A stretch of 64,000 nucleotides of DNA from Leuctra nigra (taxonomy: Eukaryota > Arthropoda > Insecta > Plecoptera > Leuctridae): positions 4,216,001 through 4,280,000 of the forward strand of contig OW203771.1 in NCBI GenBank assembly GCA_934045905.1. The letters are read 5' to 3'. The notes beneath the pieces were generated by a model. That model ran no database searches. It saw nothing but the letters and a program-made list of their open reading frames with translations, and was not told the origin of the DNA. A program made the translations under genes and the position numbers. Below, piece after piece: positions 1-11,700 of this stretch (positions are counted from its first letter, which is position 1; every line of letters starts with the position of its first letter).

Positions 1-20
1 GTTGGTTCAAAATTTCCAGA

Positions 21-140
21 GGTGCGATCACATAATATGATAACTTCTTATCACGATGACAAGACCCTAGACTGTGAATAACATTAAGATGAGAAGCTTG
101 TCACCGTGACAAGATAGTTCTCATTTTATGTGATCGCACC
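21..140. mobile_element. Short MITE with terminal inverted repeats
   Basis: The ends are inverted copies of each other, starting GGTGCGATCACATAA on the left and closing TTATGTGATCGCACC on the right. Much of the interior also pairs (CTTATCACGATGACAAG against CTTGTCACCGTGACAAG). The flanks carry a 5-bp direct repeat CCAGA at 16-20 and 141-145, which reads as a target-site duplication. No coding capacity. The superfamily is not clear from the ends. Confidence 0.75.
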
Positions 141-204
141 CCAGATCTCTTAGAAAGTAAGACGTACATACCTAGAAATATAAAGTTTAGATATGAGTGG
201 TGAT

Positions 205-650
205 ATTCTGATTGAGCGTCACCACGGTTTTCTTATGGCACTTTCCCTGTGTGTTTGTTTGTTTTTGTTTGTTTTTTGTGTTTTTTTGTTTATTTGTTTC
301 TTTGCCGGCACTGCCCAGGTTAAACCGCACAACCAATCGATCTGAAATTTTGCACACACATTAAGGTACACTTTGAACGGGATCCTGTGATTGGTTCAAA
401 TTACAAAAATATATATTTCTTTTGATTGGTTAATCCGATCAATTTGAAATTTTGCAAAGTCATTGAAACCAATATTGCCCCAATCGTACAATGTTTCAGC
501 CAAATCCTCCGATTAGTTAAAATTTAAAACCATCTTTTATGTGATTTTCAAAATTTAAACTAGAACCGATTGACCGATCAACTTAAAACTTCGCATGGTG
601 ATTGGGACCAACATTTTACGTATTTTTGGCAATTTGAAGACTAATCTGTC
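205..650 (+). repeat. Dispersed repeat, copy 1
   Basis: This stretch shares ordered segments with 26150-26600 in the opposite orientation. Examples are GAGCGTCA followed by TTCTTATGGCAC, CGCACAACCAATCGATCTG, and the GATTGGTTCAAAT and CCGATCAA blocks. It includes a (GTTT)n-rich stretch. It carries no ORF. The spacing of shared blocks suggests one transposon family, possibly non-autonomous; its outer ends were not resolved. Confidence 0.6.
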
Positions 651-1441
651 CTTATTTTCAAAAGTTATTGTCATTTTAAGGACATTTTATTCTATAATAT
701 TGAAATATTTGAAAAAGGGAAACTACTTTTTTAAATTGGTACTGTCATCTTCAGGAAACTTGGCTAATTAGTGTATTGCATTATCAGAACATAAGAAGAA
801 GAAAAAAGATAAGGGTCCTAAAACACCATATTCTCGCTCGCCCCCCATCCTACGTCACAGCTGGTATGGCGCTACCTGCTCCGTCCGGTCTATTCAGAGC
901 CTTCCCAGTTTCCTGGATCTTCCACAAAATCAGCTCAGTCCTGACTCTTAGCCCGCTTTGTTCGCAAGTCAATCAAGTGTGAATATTCAGTGTGTGCTTT
1001 TCAGTAATCAGCATGTTTTATTTGTTCATTAATCATCATTATATACTTGATAGTACCGCTTGTGCACAGACATATGGTTTGTGAAATTTAATTTATTGTT
1101 CGTTATTGATTTGTTTCATTGTTTCGTTGTTATTCGTGTGTGAAAACAAAATATCACGTCATTCGTACTTGGGTACTATTTATTTGTGTGGGAAGACAAT
1201 TGGGTATAATCACTGTTTATGTTTAATGTATTCATTCATCATCATTATTATTGATAGTACCGTTTGTGCATAGACATTGTTTGTGACAGTTTCATTTTTT
1301 GTTCGTTTTAAATAGTATTGATATGTTTCATTGTTTAATTGTTATTCGTGTGTGAAAAAATATATCACGTCATTCGTACTGTACACTATTTATTTGTGTG
1401 GGAAGACAATTGGGTATAATAATCACTTATAATAATAAAAA

Positions 1442-1780
1442 TTGGGTTGTACTCATAATAATTTAAAAGTATGTTCAGTGAACTCTAAATCTAAATTTAA
1501 TAATAAGTGTCCAGTCGCAGTTGGTGTAAGTCTTTTCAATAAAATGAATTCATCATTAAAATCTAAAATTGACTATGAGGGATTGTACATTTTTAAATCA
1601 TCGCTGAAAGACTTAATAATTGTTTTTATTCAATTGACGAGTTTCTAAACGCAAAATGTATGTAGTTATTGTGTACTTGTTTTAATAGTTATGTAATTGA
1701 CTGACGTATCCAATATCATTTGTAATGATCAAATAGGGATGAATAAAAACTTAAACTTAAAACTTAAACTTAAACACTGT
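1442..1780 (+). mobile_element. 3' end of a non-LTR retrotransposon (degenerate)
   Basis: A short reading frame (68 codons) ends at 1648. Its translation, with SLFNKMNSSLKSKIDYE followed by FKSSLKDLI, resembles the extreme C-terminus of insect jockey/CR1-type reverse transcriptase proteins. About 100 bp downstream there is a simple-repeat tail of (ACTTAA)n units at 1746-1775, as is common at LINE 3' ends. The rest of the element is absent. The assignment rests on recalled family resemblance. Confidence 0.45.
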
Positions 1781-1812
1781 TTACATTTACGCGGGTAAAC
1801 GTGACAGCAGAC

Positions 1813-2056
1813 TGGGGGGCGGCATACCGTATTTGTATCCAAGCGCCCAGTTTCCCCATCCTTTTAACATTGTGACGTAATCATCTGGGCGTGACCTTGA
1901 GTCGAATCTAGTCGATTGAATGAAAATGCAGACATCCATGTTGGATCAGAAAGCCCAAGCTTTTGAGTTGGGGCACATTGAGCACAGGTTTTAAATCCTA
2001 TGGTGACGTCACACGCCCAACTCGCCCTATTGTGGAACTTGCAAATTGATACAGGA
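1813..2056 (+). repeat. Dispersed repeat, uninterrupted copy
   Basis: This starts GGCATACCGTATTTGTATCC and shares most of its length with 45227-46125. Shared blocks include GGGCGTGACCTTGAGTC, CATCCATGTTGGATCA and CCTATGGTGAC. It retains the unoccupied version of the site where the other copy has a 621-bp hAT-type insertion, which makes it useful for defining that insertion. Confidence 0.75.
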
Positions 2057-2057
2057 G

Positions 2058-2208
2058 GCCAATTCTTGAGTTTCCATGTTTTGAAACCATGTGTGGTTTC
2101 ATTGTTTAAAACGTAAAAAAGTTGAAGGCTAAGCAATAGTTGTCAACTTTTTTACGTTTTAAACAATGAAACCACACATGGTTTCAAAACATGAAAACTC
2201 AAGAATTG
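2058..2208. repeat. Near-perfect ~70-bp inverted repeat (hairpin)
   Basis: The left arm 2058-2127 and right arm 2137-2208 are almost exact reverse complements around a loop of about 10 bp. Matching blocks include GAAACCATGTGTGGTTTC and TTGTTTAAAACGTAAAAAAG. The outer ends read GGCCAATTCTTGAGT and ACTCAAGAATTGGCC. It could be a foldback element or an inverted duplication. A related but diverged sequence lies at about 7220-7360. Confidence 0.8.
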
Positions 2209-2665
2209 GCCCCCAGTTGTAATACTTGTGATTTCTAAATTAGTTAAGTTGATAATAAAGAGAATTCTACCACTATAGAGCCACATTTTTACTTGATAAT
2301 TGTCTATAATGATGTCTGAAATGCTTGCATTGCTAACAGAGTAGTGGTGGTGTGAGGGAACTTTTGCAGGGTGACTTGACAGTGAGCACTGAACTTAGCC
2401 CTGAGAAGGCAAATGCCAATGTCAAATTGAAAACTAACTTACAAAGTTAGTAGTTACATCTCTAGTTGTACTCAAGGGTTGCATCATGAGAATTCCATGA
2501 TAAAACACATAAGGTTCTATTGAAATTTAAAACATTAAACGCCAATTTCAATAGGAATTTAGCACGTTAGTATTCGCGTTTAAAACCTGGCTAGGTGGCA
2601 GCACTGTAGCTTTTTTCAAGATGGTGGCCGGCGTAGTATAGATGTAGTGTTGTAACATTAGTTAG

Positions 2666-2711
2666 ACCATAAACATTGTATAACCTTCGAAGGTTATACA
2701 ATGTCTATGGT
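2666..2711. repeat. 46-bp palindrome
   Basis: Two 23-bp arms meet at 2688/2689 with one mismatch. The central part reads GTATAACCTTCGAAGGTTAT. There is no spacer. It may be a collapsed foldback element. No flanking duplication was identified. Confidence 0.7.
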
Positions 2712-2860
2712 ATTAGCCAGAGTGGTGATTCCTGTACGCACTTTCAATCTCTTATCATAAATATTAAGACGGTAGCAACCGTTGTTATGGACGTTAACAT
2801 TGAAGTAAACAAAAACGCACAGAAATCGCCCCCCAGGAGTATTCTCTATTCTCGCTAGTG

Positions 2861-3222
2861 CAGGGGTCGGCAAGTGCGGCTCCTTGATGGTTCTTGAATG
2901 GCTCTTTATAATTTAAATAACGACCTGGAATCGAATTTTTTTTAAATTAAAAAATAAAGCCCTGCGGGTGAACAATGGGTAGGTTATTTGATAGAGTTTG
3001 TTCATTTTAGAGTCCCCATCACTTTTAAATTGTTGAAATTCTGAAAAACGCCCTGTGGGGCAACAACTGGGGGTTTCGTCAACATATCAAAATAAACTAG
3101 TAATTCAAATTTTTATTTTCGGTGTATTATATTTGATTGCCTCTACTGCGGCTCCCATTATTATCTAATTTATTAATTATTGGGAAATTGGCTCCTTCAC
3201 TAAAAAAGGTTGCCGACCCCTG
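2861..3222. mobile_element. hAT-type MITE with perfect 8-bp TSD
   Basis: The termini are CAGGGGTCGGCAA and TTGCCGACCCCTG. They are flanked by identical 8-bp repeats CGCTAGTG at 2853-2860 and 3223-3230. An 8-bp duplication together with CAGGGG ends is the hallmark of hAT transposons. The 362-bp element has no transposase ORF and is therefore non-autonomous. It sits in the intron 3' of the last EF-hand-gene exon visible here. Confidence 0.9.
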
Positions 3223-3275
3223 CGCTAGTGCATCCTCGGCGCTTTTAGATTGCGAACAATGTGAAGGGGAGTTAC

Positions 3276-6200
3276 CAGCTCGTAGTCCTGGAAGTACGGT
3301 CTGAGCACCAGGCGACGCAGGTTCACGAGCGCCGCTATCTTGGTGAGCAACAGCTGCAGGCGGCGCTCCTCCGACACGCTCAGCACGTTGCAGTGGAACG
3401 GGTCCTCCCATTCCAGGCCGGTCACCAGCGGCTTGTTCCGGGAGAAGTCGGGAACTGGAAGAGAGAAGGAGAGCGTGACATTTACACAAGTCAACAAGTG
3501 ATGCGTTTTAATCTGGGCGCTTTTATAATTTTCAGTGAAACGGACTAATTTGGATTCTAGCGGTCTAGTTTGGGGCTGCTCATAAAGTATGTCACGCAAA
3601 ATAGGCCACTTCCTTATCCCCCTCCCTCCCCCTTGTCAAAAGTTGTCACGTTTTTTACAACCCCCCCCCCCCCCCCCCCCCCAAAAAGTAGGTCACTACC
3701 GCAGTATGCATGACTCAAAAAAAAAAATCATATTTTCAATAGTTAGTGATTTAGGATTTGTTAGAATTATAATTACTACCTACCTACCCATAATACTTGC
3801 TTATTATCCTAGAGAGAGGGAAAATTCAAATCTCAGTAGAGAATAATAGATCCTCCCCCCCCCCCCCCCCCCTGAGGCATGACATACTTTATAAACAGCC
3901 CCTTTTCTGTGTTTCATTCCCCATTGCTAAGATAATCCTATACCGATTACTTTTTTCTGGATTTTTCAGTCCCTAGACGTAACTTCTGAATAGTACATCA
4001 AGAATGTTATGACAATAATTGAAGAGTGTGTTGGGCTGACCGCTGTCGTGGATGACCTGACAGAACTGCGTGTAGATGATGCGTCCGTCGCTGACTCGGA
4101 AGTAGTCTGTCAGCTCGATGATCTCCTGCTCGGACAGTCCGATGGCGTCCTTCAGGGGGCCGTTCAGCACCGACACGAACTTGGACTCTGGAACACAGAT
4201 GGCAGCACCTGACAGAACTGCGTGTAGATGACGCGTCCGTCGCTGACACGGAAGTAGTCTGTCAGCTCGATGATCTCCTGCTCGGACAGTCCGATGGCGT
4301 CCTTCAGGGGGCCGTTCAGCACCGACACGAACTTGGACTCTGCAACACAGATGGCAGCACCTGACAGAACTGCGTGTAGATGACGCGTCCGTCGCTGACA
4401 CGGAAGTAGTCTGTCAGCTCGATGATCTCCTGCTCGGACAGTCCGATGGCGTCCTTCAGGGGGCCGTTCAGCACCGACACGAACTTGGACTCTGGAACAC
4501 AGATGGCAGCACCTGACAGAACTGCGTGTAGATGACGCGTCCGTCGCTGACACGGAAGTAGTCTGTCAGCTCGATGATCTCCTGCTCGGACAGTCCGATG
4601 GCGTCCTTCAGGGGGCCGTTCAGCACCGACACGAACTTGGACTCTGCAACACAGATGGCAGCACCTGACAGAACTGCGTGTAGATGACGCGTCCGTCGCT
4701 GACACGGAAGTAGTCTGTCAGCTCGATGATCTCCTGCTCGGACAGTCCGATGGCGTCCTTCAGCGGGCCGTTCAGCACCGACACGAACTTGGACTCTGAA
4801 ACACAGATGGCTTTTTAGCTTGTCCAGAAGTCTTGAGTCGAAACGATTTGACCCAAAAGTAATTGCATATTTTTATTATTGGAATCATAAAAAAACAACA
4901 CACCATACAAGTCATCCGAAATCAAACTAGTGGGCGTGACTTAATTTAAAATACTTAGGGTCTGTAAACAGAAAAGGTTGTCTCTACATGTGTGCAAAAT
5001 TTCAGCTCGATAGAAGAAAAACTCTGACCTGTATTAGCCTCACCCAACAGGAAAAAAACAAGAAAAAACAGAGGTCCGTGCCAAAAGAGCCAAAAGGAGT
5101 CGCTCGCTCAATCAATAAATCGATTTTTATTGATTAACTGTAAGTGTACCACGCCGAATTGCTTATAAAAAAATTTAAGCTAGTTTTGTGTACAATAAAT
5201 AAATATATATATTTTTTTTAAATAATTAATGGCAATCAAGGCAATAATTACATACCAAAAACTAAAAAGGGAAGCAATTAAAAATTATTGTTTGAGCTAC
5301 CCGAAAAGCGCTAGGAAATGAACCGCTGTTTGTGGAAATTAGTTCAGAATGGTGAAGGTATAGTATAACATTCAATAATCCTCTAAAATTTCTCATATTT
5401 TCTAATTATAAGTGCGGGTCTTTTTAACTAGGTAAAGAAGCATTATTTGATAAATGGTACAAAATCGAGCTAAAGTGAACACGAAAGTCTTTAAGGGTCA
5501 AAATGGTGAACTCATTTTTTTAATCTCAGATGTACAAATACTTACTCTATTCGACACTAAAAGTTGCAAAACGCCACCTAGCGGAAAAAGTTAACATCTA
5601 TACCACGAGTACTTGTGCACATGCGCACAGGGCGCGTTCAGGCAAGTCACTTAGATGTCAATCGTAACGAGTTCAGTAAAAAGTTATAAATACATCGCGA
5701 AATAACAGAAATTGATGCTTACCTCAGTGTCAACAATCAAATACAATCGACATATGTCATTACAGCACACATTCATTCAAATTCTTGTGAAAACGAGTTG
5801 TCCATTCACCAAAAATCACCATTTGACAGATGCAAAATGTTTTTCTCACGGCCTTCTGAACACACATTTTTCTTGACGCATCGTTCAAACAATTGCATTC
5901 TGTAAAATGCTGCTTTTGGTGAATAGACAATTCGTTTTCACAAGAATTTGAATGAATGTGTGCTGTAATGAAATATGCCAATTGTATTTGATTGTTGACA
6001 CTGAGGTAAGCATCAATTTCTGTTATTTCGCGATGTATTTATAACTTTTTACTGAACTCGTTACGATTGACATCTAAGTGACTTGTATGTTGCAAGTACG
6101 CACGCGCTGGGATTGTACTCGCGGGAGCGTCCATCTTATATTTACTAGCGCACTCTCTAGGTACTTTTAGTGTCGAATAATATTTGCTGTCAATCACAAG

Positions 6201-7773
6201 GTATAGGTAATAAATAGGTATACAACAAAATACGTTAACATGTAATTAGAAAAACACCAACGAGATTTGTACGATATCATATTGATTATTCAAAATTGTG
6301 AGAAAAATATCATACTTTGGGGCTGTGCATAAAGGACGTCACGCTTCAGGGGGGGGGGGGGGGATTCACCAGTATCGGACAAAGTTTGACAGGGGGGAGG
6401 GGGTCTGGAGCCAGTAGGACGTCACGTTTTGAACTTTTGATATACTTAGATATTTTCAAGCATTTTAAATTTCTGTTGATATGTAGAGAACTGAAATTTT
6501 TGGAAATTTTTAAATTCCGATAGGTATATTATACAGTCAGAAAAAATATTTTAAGGGGGGGTAGAGATAGTTTTGTTACGTCCTTTTAGGGGGGGGGGGG
6601 GGGGTCTCGAAAAGTGTGATAAAGCGTGACAGGGGGAGGGGGTATCAAAATATTAACCCATTTTTAACGTGATGTCCTTTATGCACAGCCCCTTTGCACC
6701 TACCTATACCTACATTAATTCATTGAAAACTAAGTATTCATCACGCAACAAAAATAATACCACGTCACGTCATCTGTGTTCAGGTAAATCTCTACTTTCA
6801 TTAAATAATAATAATTGTTCTAATTACTCACGATACCCTTCAATGTCGGAATTTAAATTGTTAAAATCACTTCAGCATATGGTAAAACAAAAGATAAAAC
6901 GAGATGATCGCTACCAGGAATATATGTTTATACACTAATCAATAATAAAAACACACACTTCGGTATTAATAAAAAGCCATATAAAATGGACCGCGATATT
7001 TCGCCGCCGTGTTCCGTCGGCTTCCTCAGGCAAGACTGACGAGACAACACCAAAACAAAAACAAACCTAGCTTGAGCAACCAGTGAACCTGTCATAAACC
7101 ACTCAGCAAATCTCGCACCACCGGCTGCACAATACTGCGCCATGAGTCATCGAAGACATCGGTTGGCTGCTAATGATTTCATTTCACAAAATCAAGGCAG
7201 ATTCAACACGTCGCATTGACGGTTTGAAACCATTTACGTTTTAACTTTTTAGAACTTTTACCTAAAGAGTGTGCAACTCTGCCTTATAGCCTTCAACTTT
7301 TTCAAATTTTAAAGAAAGTAGGTATATTTGAAACAAGAAAGCTCAAGAATTTGCCTTCAATGAATGCCCCATTAATGTTCAATTAAATTGTTAATTTTTA
7401 AAAATAATTAAACCATTTTAGTAGAGTGGTGGTGTGGTCTAGGACCTACTTTTAGTACTAGGTACCTACCTACCTATTCCTATTGTTAGTAGTTTTCTAC
7501 AAATGACAGATTTATATTATATTTACCTAGATGTAATAAAATAAAAATCAAATCCTACCCGATATCAAACTGTTGTTGTTCGGATCAAGAGGTTTGTAAT
7601 GAGCCCAAAGATCAACTCCACCCCGGAATATCGCAGCTCGAACCTTGTTGCAAGTCCTCCATACATCTGACAGAATCAACGGCTGAAAGAATTTTGTTCA
7701 AAAACAGTTAATCAGAAGGAATTTCATCAAACTATTCGCACATATTTTCTCTACGTACCTTTTTATGACCCAT
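3276..7773 (-). CDS. EF-hand-like protein, 5' part (partial gene, leaves window on the left)
   Basis: Four coding exons join in phase on the minus strand. The first is 7773-7759 (ATG plus four codons, MGHKK). The second is 7682-7559, and the third is 4187-4041 (one of the tandem exon copies). The fourth is 3454-3276. Acceptors TTTCAG and TTCCAG and donors GTACGT, GTAGGA, GTCAGC and GTAACT flank them. The product begins MGHKKPLILSDVW. It contains a loop-like segment LDPNNNSLISESKFVSVL, then LSEQEIIELTDYFRVSDG, and later LLLTKIAALVNLRRL with YFQDYEL. The alternation of helices and Asp/Asn/Ser-rich loops suggests a family of EF-hand proteins found in ciliated eukaryotes. Loop residues are non-canonical, so calcium binding is doubtful. 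The gene diverges from squid. The 3' exons lie outside the window, and I cannot name an orthologue. Confidence 0.7.
3572..3902. mobile_element. Foldback MITE with internal poly-C tracts
   Basis: The ends read GGGGCTGCTCATAAAGTATGTCA and the approximate reverse complement closing at AAACAGCCCC. Flanks on both sides are TTT. Long C homopolymers sit just inside each end. It is related to 6319-6692 and to the partial copy at 38694-38929. It lies in an intron of the EF-hand gene. Confidence 0.75.
4041..4803 (-). repeat. Five-copy tandem array of an EF-hand exon (152-bp period)
   Basis: Copies begin (minus strand) at 4795, 4643, 4491, 4339 and 4187, exactly 152 bp apart and nearly identical. Each contains its own acceptor (TGTTCCAG, TGTTGCAG or GTTTCAG) before AGTCCAAGTTCG. 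Only the last copy, 4187-4041, has the full exon end with the GCG|GTCAGC donor that matches the next exon's phase. The other four break at TTCTGTCAG and run into the next copy's 21-nt acceptor region. Because 152 is not a multiple of 3, reading straight through changes frame. It looks like a recent partial-exon tandem duplication, or an assembly error. Confidence 0.85.
5550..6177. mobile_element. Long palindromic MITE, TA target site
   Basis: Ends are TTCGACACTAAAAGT and ACTTTTAGTGTCGAA, each bordered by TA. Nearly the entire 628 bp folds back on itself. For example, CAGTGTCAACAATCAAATAC and ATTCATTCAAATTCTTGTGA recur as their reverse complements. A truncated relative is at 27440-27920. The TA border suggests a Tc1/mariner-type origin. 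It is intronic to the EF-hand gene. Confidence 0.85.
6319..6692. mobile_element. Foldback MITE with poly-G tracts
   Basis: Termini GGGGCTGTGCATAAAGGACG and the near reverse complement GTCCTTTATGCACAGCCCC enclose AT-rich sequence plus two poly-G runs. TTT lies on both outer sides. It is the same family as 3572-3902, here in the intron between coding exons 2 and 3 of the EF-hand gene. Confidence 0.85.
6930..7555. other. Intronic sequence, nothing definite
   Basis: This lies within the intron between coding exons 2 and 3 of the EF-hand gene. The 7220-7360 part has weak similarity to the hairpin repeat at 2058-2208. I see no exon, RNA gene or clear transposon end here. Confidence 0.4.
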
Positions 7774-8755
7774 CTTGATATTACAAAGAACACAAATTAA
7801 TTTAGGAGATTAATTTATCGTTAATTACAAATAATTTGAAGCTGGACGAAACTTGGAAGTATGATTTTTCTGACACAATATCACGGCCACATGAAAATAT
7901 TTTATTTTGAATAGGGCACTAGCCAAACTATCTCCCGCTAGGGTGCTGCCATAGGTTTTGTGACAAGTGTGAAGTAAGCTGTTCGTGCCACTCAAAATTA
8001 AAACTCGCGAAACTTTATTTTGACATGCGTAAGAAGATGAACTCACTGTTTAGATACATAGATTTTTTACTCTAGTATAATTAAATGTGTAAAAATAAGA
8101 AGATAGTGCAATATCTAAAGCAAATTCTATTTCAATCTGAAGCGACACCCTCTCAATTGTTTTAATTGGAAGTTACAAAATTCCATTAAGCAGTGAGTCA
8201 GTTCAAGAGAGCACTGGAAACAAAAATAATTCTGTGAGCTGTCATTATATGATCAAAATATCATTATTACACTATCATTTCTAATAATTATCCACTATTT
8301 CGTTAAATTACCAAATATCAACATTAATTATTATAATATAACATAAAAATACGGACTGTGGGGTAAGAAATGCGTTGATTTGAAAAGCACAGCCTCGACG
8401 CTAGCGCCAAAGTGGCCGATCCCGTCGTCCTAGCTTGGCATCGCCCCATTGAAATTTTAGCGGGATCGGTAATGTAGTTCAACTAGTTCAGATTTCTGCC
8501 GCTTGAGAGCAGCGTAATCATCGCGCGGATGGATACTTGTGGTCGGGCTGTAAGGCGGCGCCGGGCCGGGGACTACATTTTACCATACGCCGGGATTGGC
8601 TCGTCGGCCAGCTCACTGAATACTAGCTTTTACGGCGACTTCCGGTGGAAATCGCAAGAGCGAGTTACTCTTTCTGGAAAGGACGCCACTTTTCCTTCCT
8701 TCTTCATCGTCGTCATTTGTGCAGTGTGGACGTGTGATAAAAGTTCAATTCAATT
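7774..8755. promoter_or_regulatory. Divergent upstream region shared by EF-hand gene and squid
   Basis: The EF-hand gene starts leftward at 7773 and the squid ATG is at 8756. The 982 bp between contain both 5' UTRs and both promoters. GC content rises at about 8390-8720. This part is free of recognised transposons, unlike its surroundings, and probably holds the squid promoter and 5' UTR. No TATA box stands out. The exact start sites cannot be placed by eye. Confidence 0.45.
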
Positions 8756-11700
8756 ATGGCAGATAATCAAGATTATGACGATATGGGTAATGGTGAGTTT
8801 CACCAAGACGTTGGTGATGAACAATATCAACAGGACGATCAAATGAATGGACAAGAACCAGCAAATGGAGAAACTGGAGGAGGTGATGCCCCAGCCGATA
8901 GCGGTAGTGCAGAAGCCCCGGGTCGCGATGATGACAGGTACAGTGATAGGAAATTCTCCATGGGAATGAATTGCTTAGATTTCCAAATGGATTCTGTGGA
9001 ATAATCTAGTCCCCACACGTTTCTTTTGTATTTTAATTCAGTTTTGATGATCTTCAATCCACGTCCCGCCAATAAACTTGCCGGTTGTTTGCCGCGGCTT
9101 GCATCCATGACGCTTCGCCCAATATGGCCATCTTGAAGCATCACATTTTGTCAATTGTTTTATCTGCGAACATCCGCGTTCGTAGCTAATGAAATTCTAC
9201 AAAAATATGTGATTTTGCTTGATTTTCTGCACACCTTTCTTTGTGCACATGTTTCGCGGTCATATTTTCCATTATTCTTATGCTGCGGCATTACCTATTT
9301 CTGGGCCTCAAATCATTGAACCCGGCCAAGTCTACAAAGCGAAAACACCCTTGCCTGCCAACTCTAGTTTTTTAAAATTGATTATTCCACGTAATTCACT
9401 ACCCTAGAAGGTTCGGCGCATCATTGATTGTAAAGCTATGCCTAATATTCGGGGACAATTGCAACCACTTCCAAATGTGTTAATTTCCATTTTCTGATTG
9501 GGGTCAATGCCTTCGAGGCCTTTCGATTCTAAAATTGTCTTGTTTTCAGATACGAACTAATGGCTTGCTGATGATCGAACTAGCGTAACGGGTGTATCCG
9601 TACACACATTTCACTTGTCTTTGTCGTAATATTGTGTCGTCGTTGATTCACTTGATTATTGTGTTCATTGTTAGCTATTTGAAACTCTTCCCTCTTCCAG
9701 TGTAAAAATATTGTGCCTAACTCTTAATAATTGTTAATTTCATGGAAGTGGTTGCTTTAGACTCTTCATTAGATGATTACTAGCGGAATCGATGATTGTA
9801 TCGAACCTTCTACGTTCCCTCCCGATAGGCATCGACTCCTTTCACCATTTGTACCTAAAATTATGCTTGCTTTAATAATGTAACTGTAACTTAGATTCAT
9901 ACCATGGCTACTTGCTTATTTTATTTCAGATTTCAATCATATTCATATTTGGTTTAAGATCATATTGCTGAAATTCGTAACTTCTTCAAGACTACATTCT
10001 GTTCTTTAGCTAACTACCAAGTACAACAGTAAAGCCGAGTTTGATTGTTTGTCGAGAGAATCTCTTACCTACTTGCTTTCTATCAGTAGGGACGCTAGGC
10101 GAACATGGAGACCATACTTATTCCATGATTCCAGCCTCAAGAGAAAACAGAATCTCTTATCTAGACAGAAATTGGCTTATCTACAGTGCTGTTTGAATTT
10201 TTTCTGGTTTAGGGTTCAAAGATTAAAGATTTCGTGCACTCTATTTATTCAAGGTAATCTTTGTTCTCTGTAAAGTAGATTGCACCAATCGAGTGAATAG
10301 TATTGCATTAGTTTCAAACTTTTTGATAGCCATTCCTTCACAAACACAATGAACTTCGGAATCACTATTCATGAAATATAATAAGAAAATTTCACAGGGT
10401 ATTCGTGAAATAATTTTGGAAATTTAGAGCCATGGCTATTAGAGTTTGAAACATGAATGTTTCATTATTTTTGTCTCAAAATCTTGATCACCTTGCATTC
10501 CAAACTTAGCTTACGAACTTGCTGCAAATGTTCTTGTCAACTCTGTTGGAACTGTAACGTAACAATGTACTACCTTCTTTCCTAATATTTTGTTCTGTCA
10601 ATTCGAAACATTTTGTAACAACGTCAGCAGATCTGTAGCTTCCACATATTTGGAAATTCCGAGGGTCCGCTGCTAAAGTCAAAGGAAGTAATTGTGAACT
10701 GGCTGTGGATAAGCTATGGTCTCCATCATGTCGCATTAACTTCTGGTCTGGACACGAGTGATACAATTAAAACTAACCTGCCTTCCTCTCCTCCAGGTTC
10801 TGGGTGAGACACCGGACCGAAAGGGTCACATAAAGTAAGCACCAGCGATGCAGCGCCACTGACTGGCCCATGGTATTTATTCCTGGGTTATTCTCTTGTG
10901 GTCAGAATAGCGAATTGGATTTTTTGGAAGCAAACTTTACCGTCAACATCTCTTAGTTGATATCTTTCTCTCAGGGCCGCACTTTGCTTTTCATGGGCCA
11001 CACACACACTGTAACTAATAAATTGTTCTTTGATTAATTGTTGATTGATACTTTTTTGTCACCCTACATTTATAGCAATTTGTCATCATAATTCTAGCTT
11101 TACATACTTTTAAAAACTCTTACAGATATTTTTTTCAACATTTTTCCAGCTCGGAACTTAGGATCAAAGTTCTCGATTCATTTGCTGTGCTGTTAAAAGG
11201 GTGTAAATAACTCAAGTTACATACATCTAAATGTAAACTCAATGAGCGATCTGACGAGTTTTCTCGCCCCCTAACGACCACGTTTTAACCCTCGTCCTGT
11301 CTCTTTGCAGAAAACTCTTTGTTGGCGGCCTAAGCTGGGAGACCACTGATAGTAAGTTTCATCTTATCTCTACACATATTTCCCCCCCCCCTGCAATTAA
11401 AGAACCCTGAATTGTTTGAAGCCCTCTATAGTTATTTTGATGCTGTTTTTTAAAATACTGCAAACACATGACAAGATATTTACGCTAGCAATTAATCTGT
11501 TTGCCCAGAGCTTCAGTAGGGTTAGTGACCCCAATTAACACTACCTTAATACCTTTGCATTTTGTCATGTCTTATCAGAAGGGTAATTAGCTAGCTATGG
11601 AAATTTCCATTGGAAGTGAATTGCGAATTTCCATAATCACTTCCAGTAGATGTGAGTATAGATAAGGACCAGTTGTTGTTAAATTAAATTATGCTAATTG

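Noticed and set aside
3973..4705. Minus-strand frames of 129-142 codons with ATG across the exon array
   Set aside because: They join two different frames of neighbouring exon copies; the real exon is read in the frame LSEQEIIELTDYF with splicing, not as a continuous ORF.
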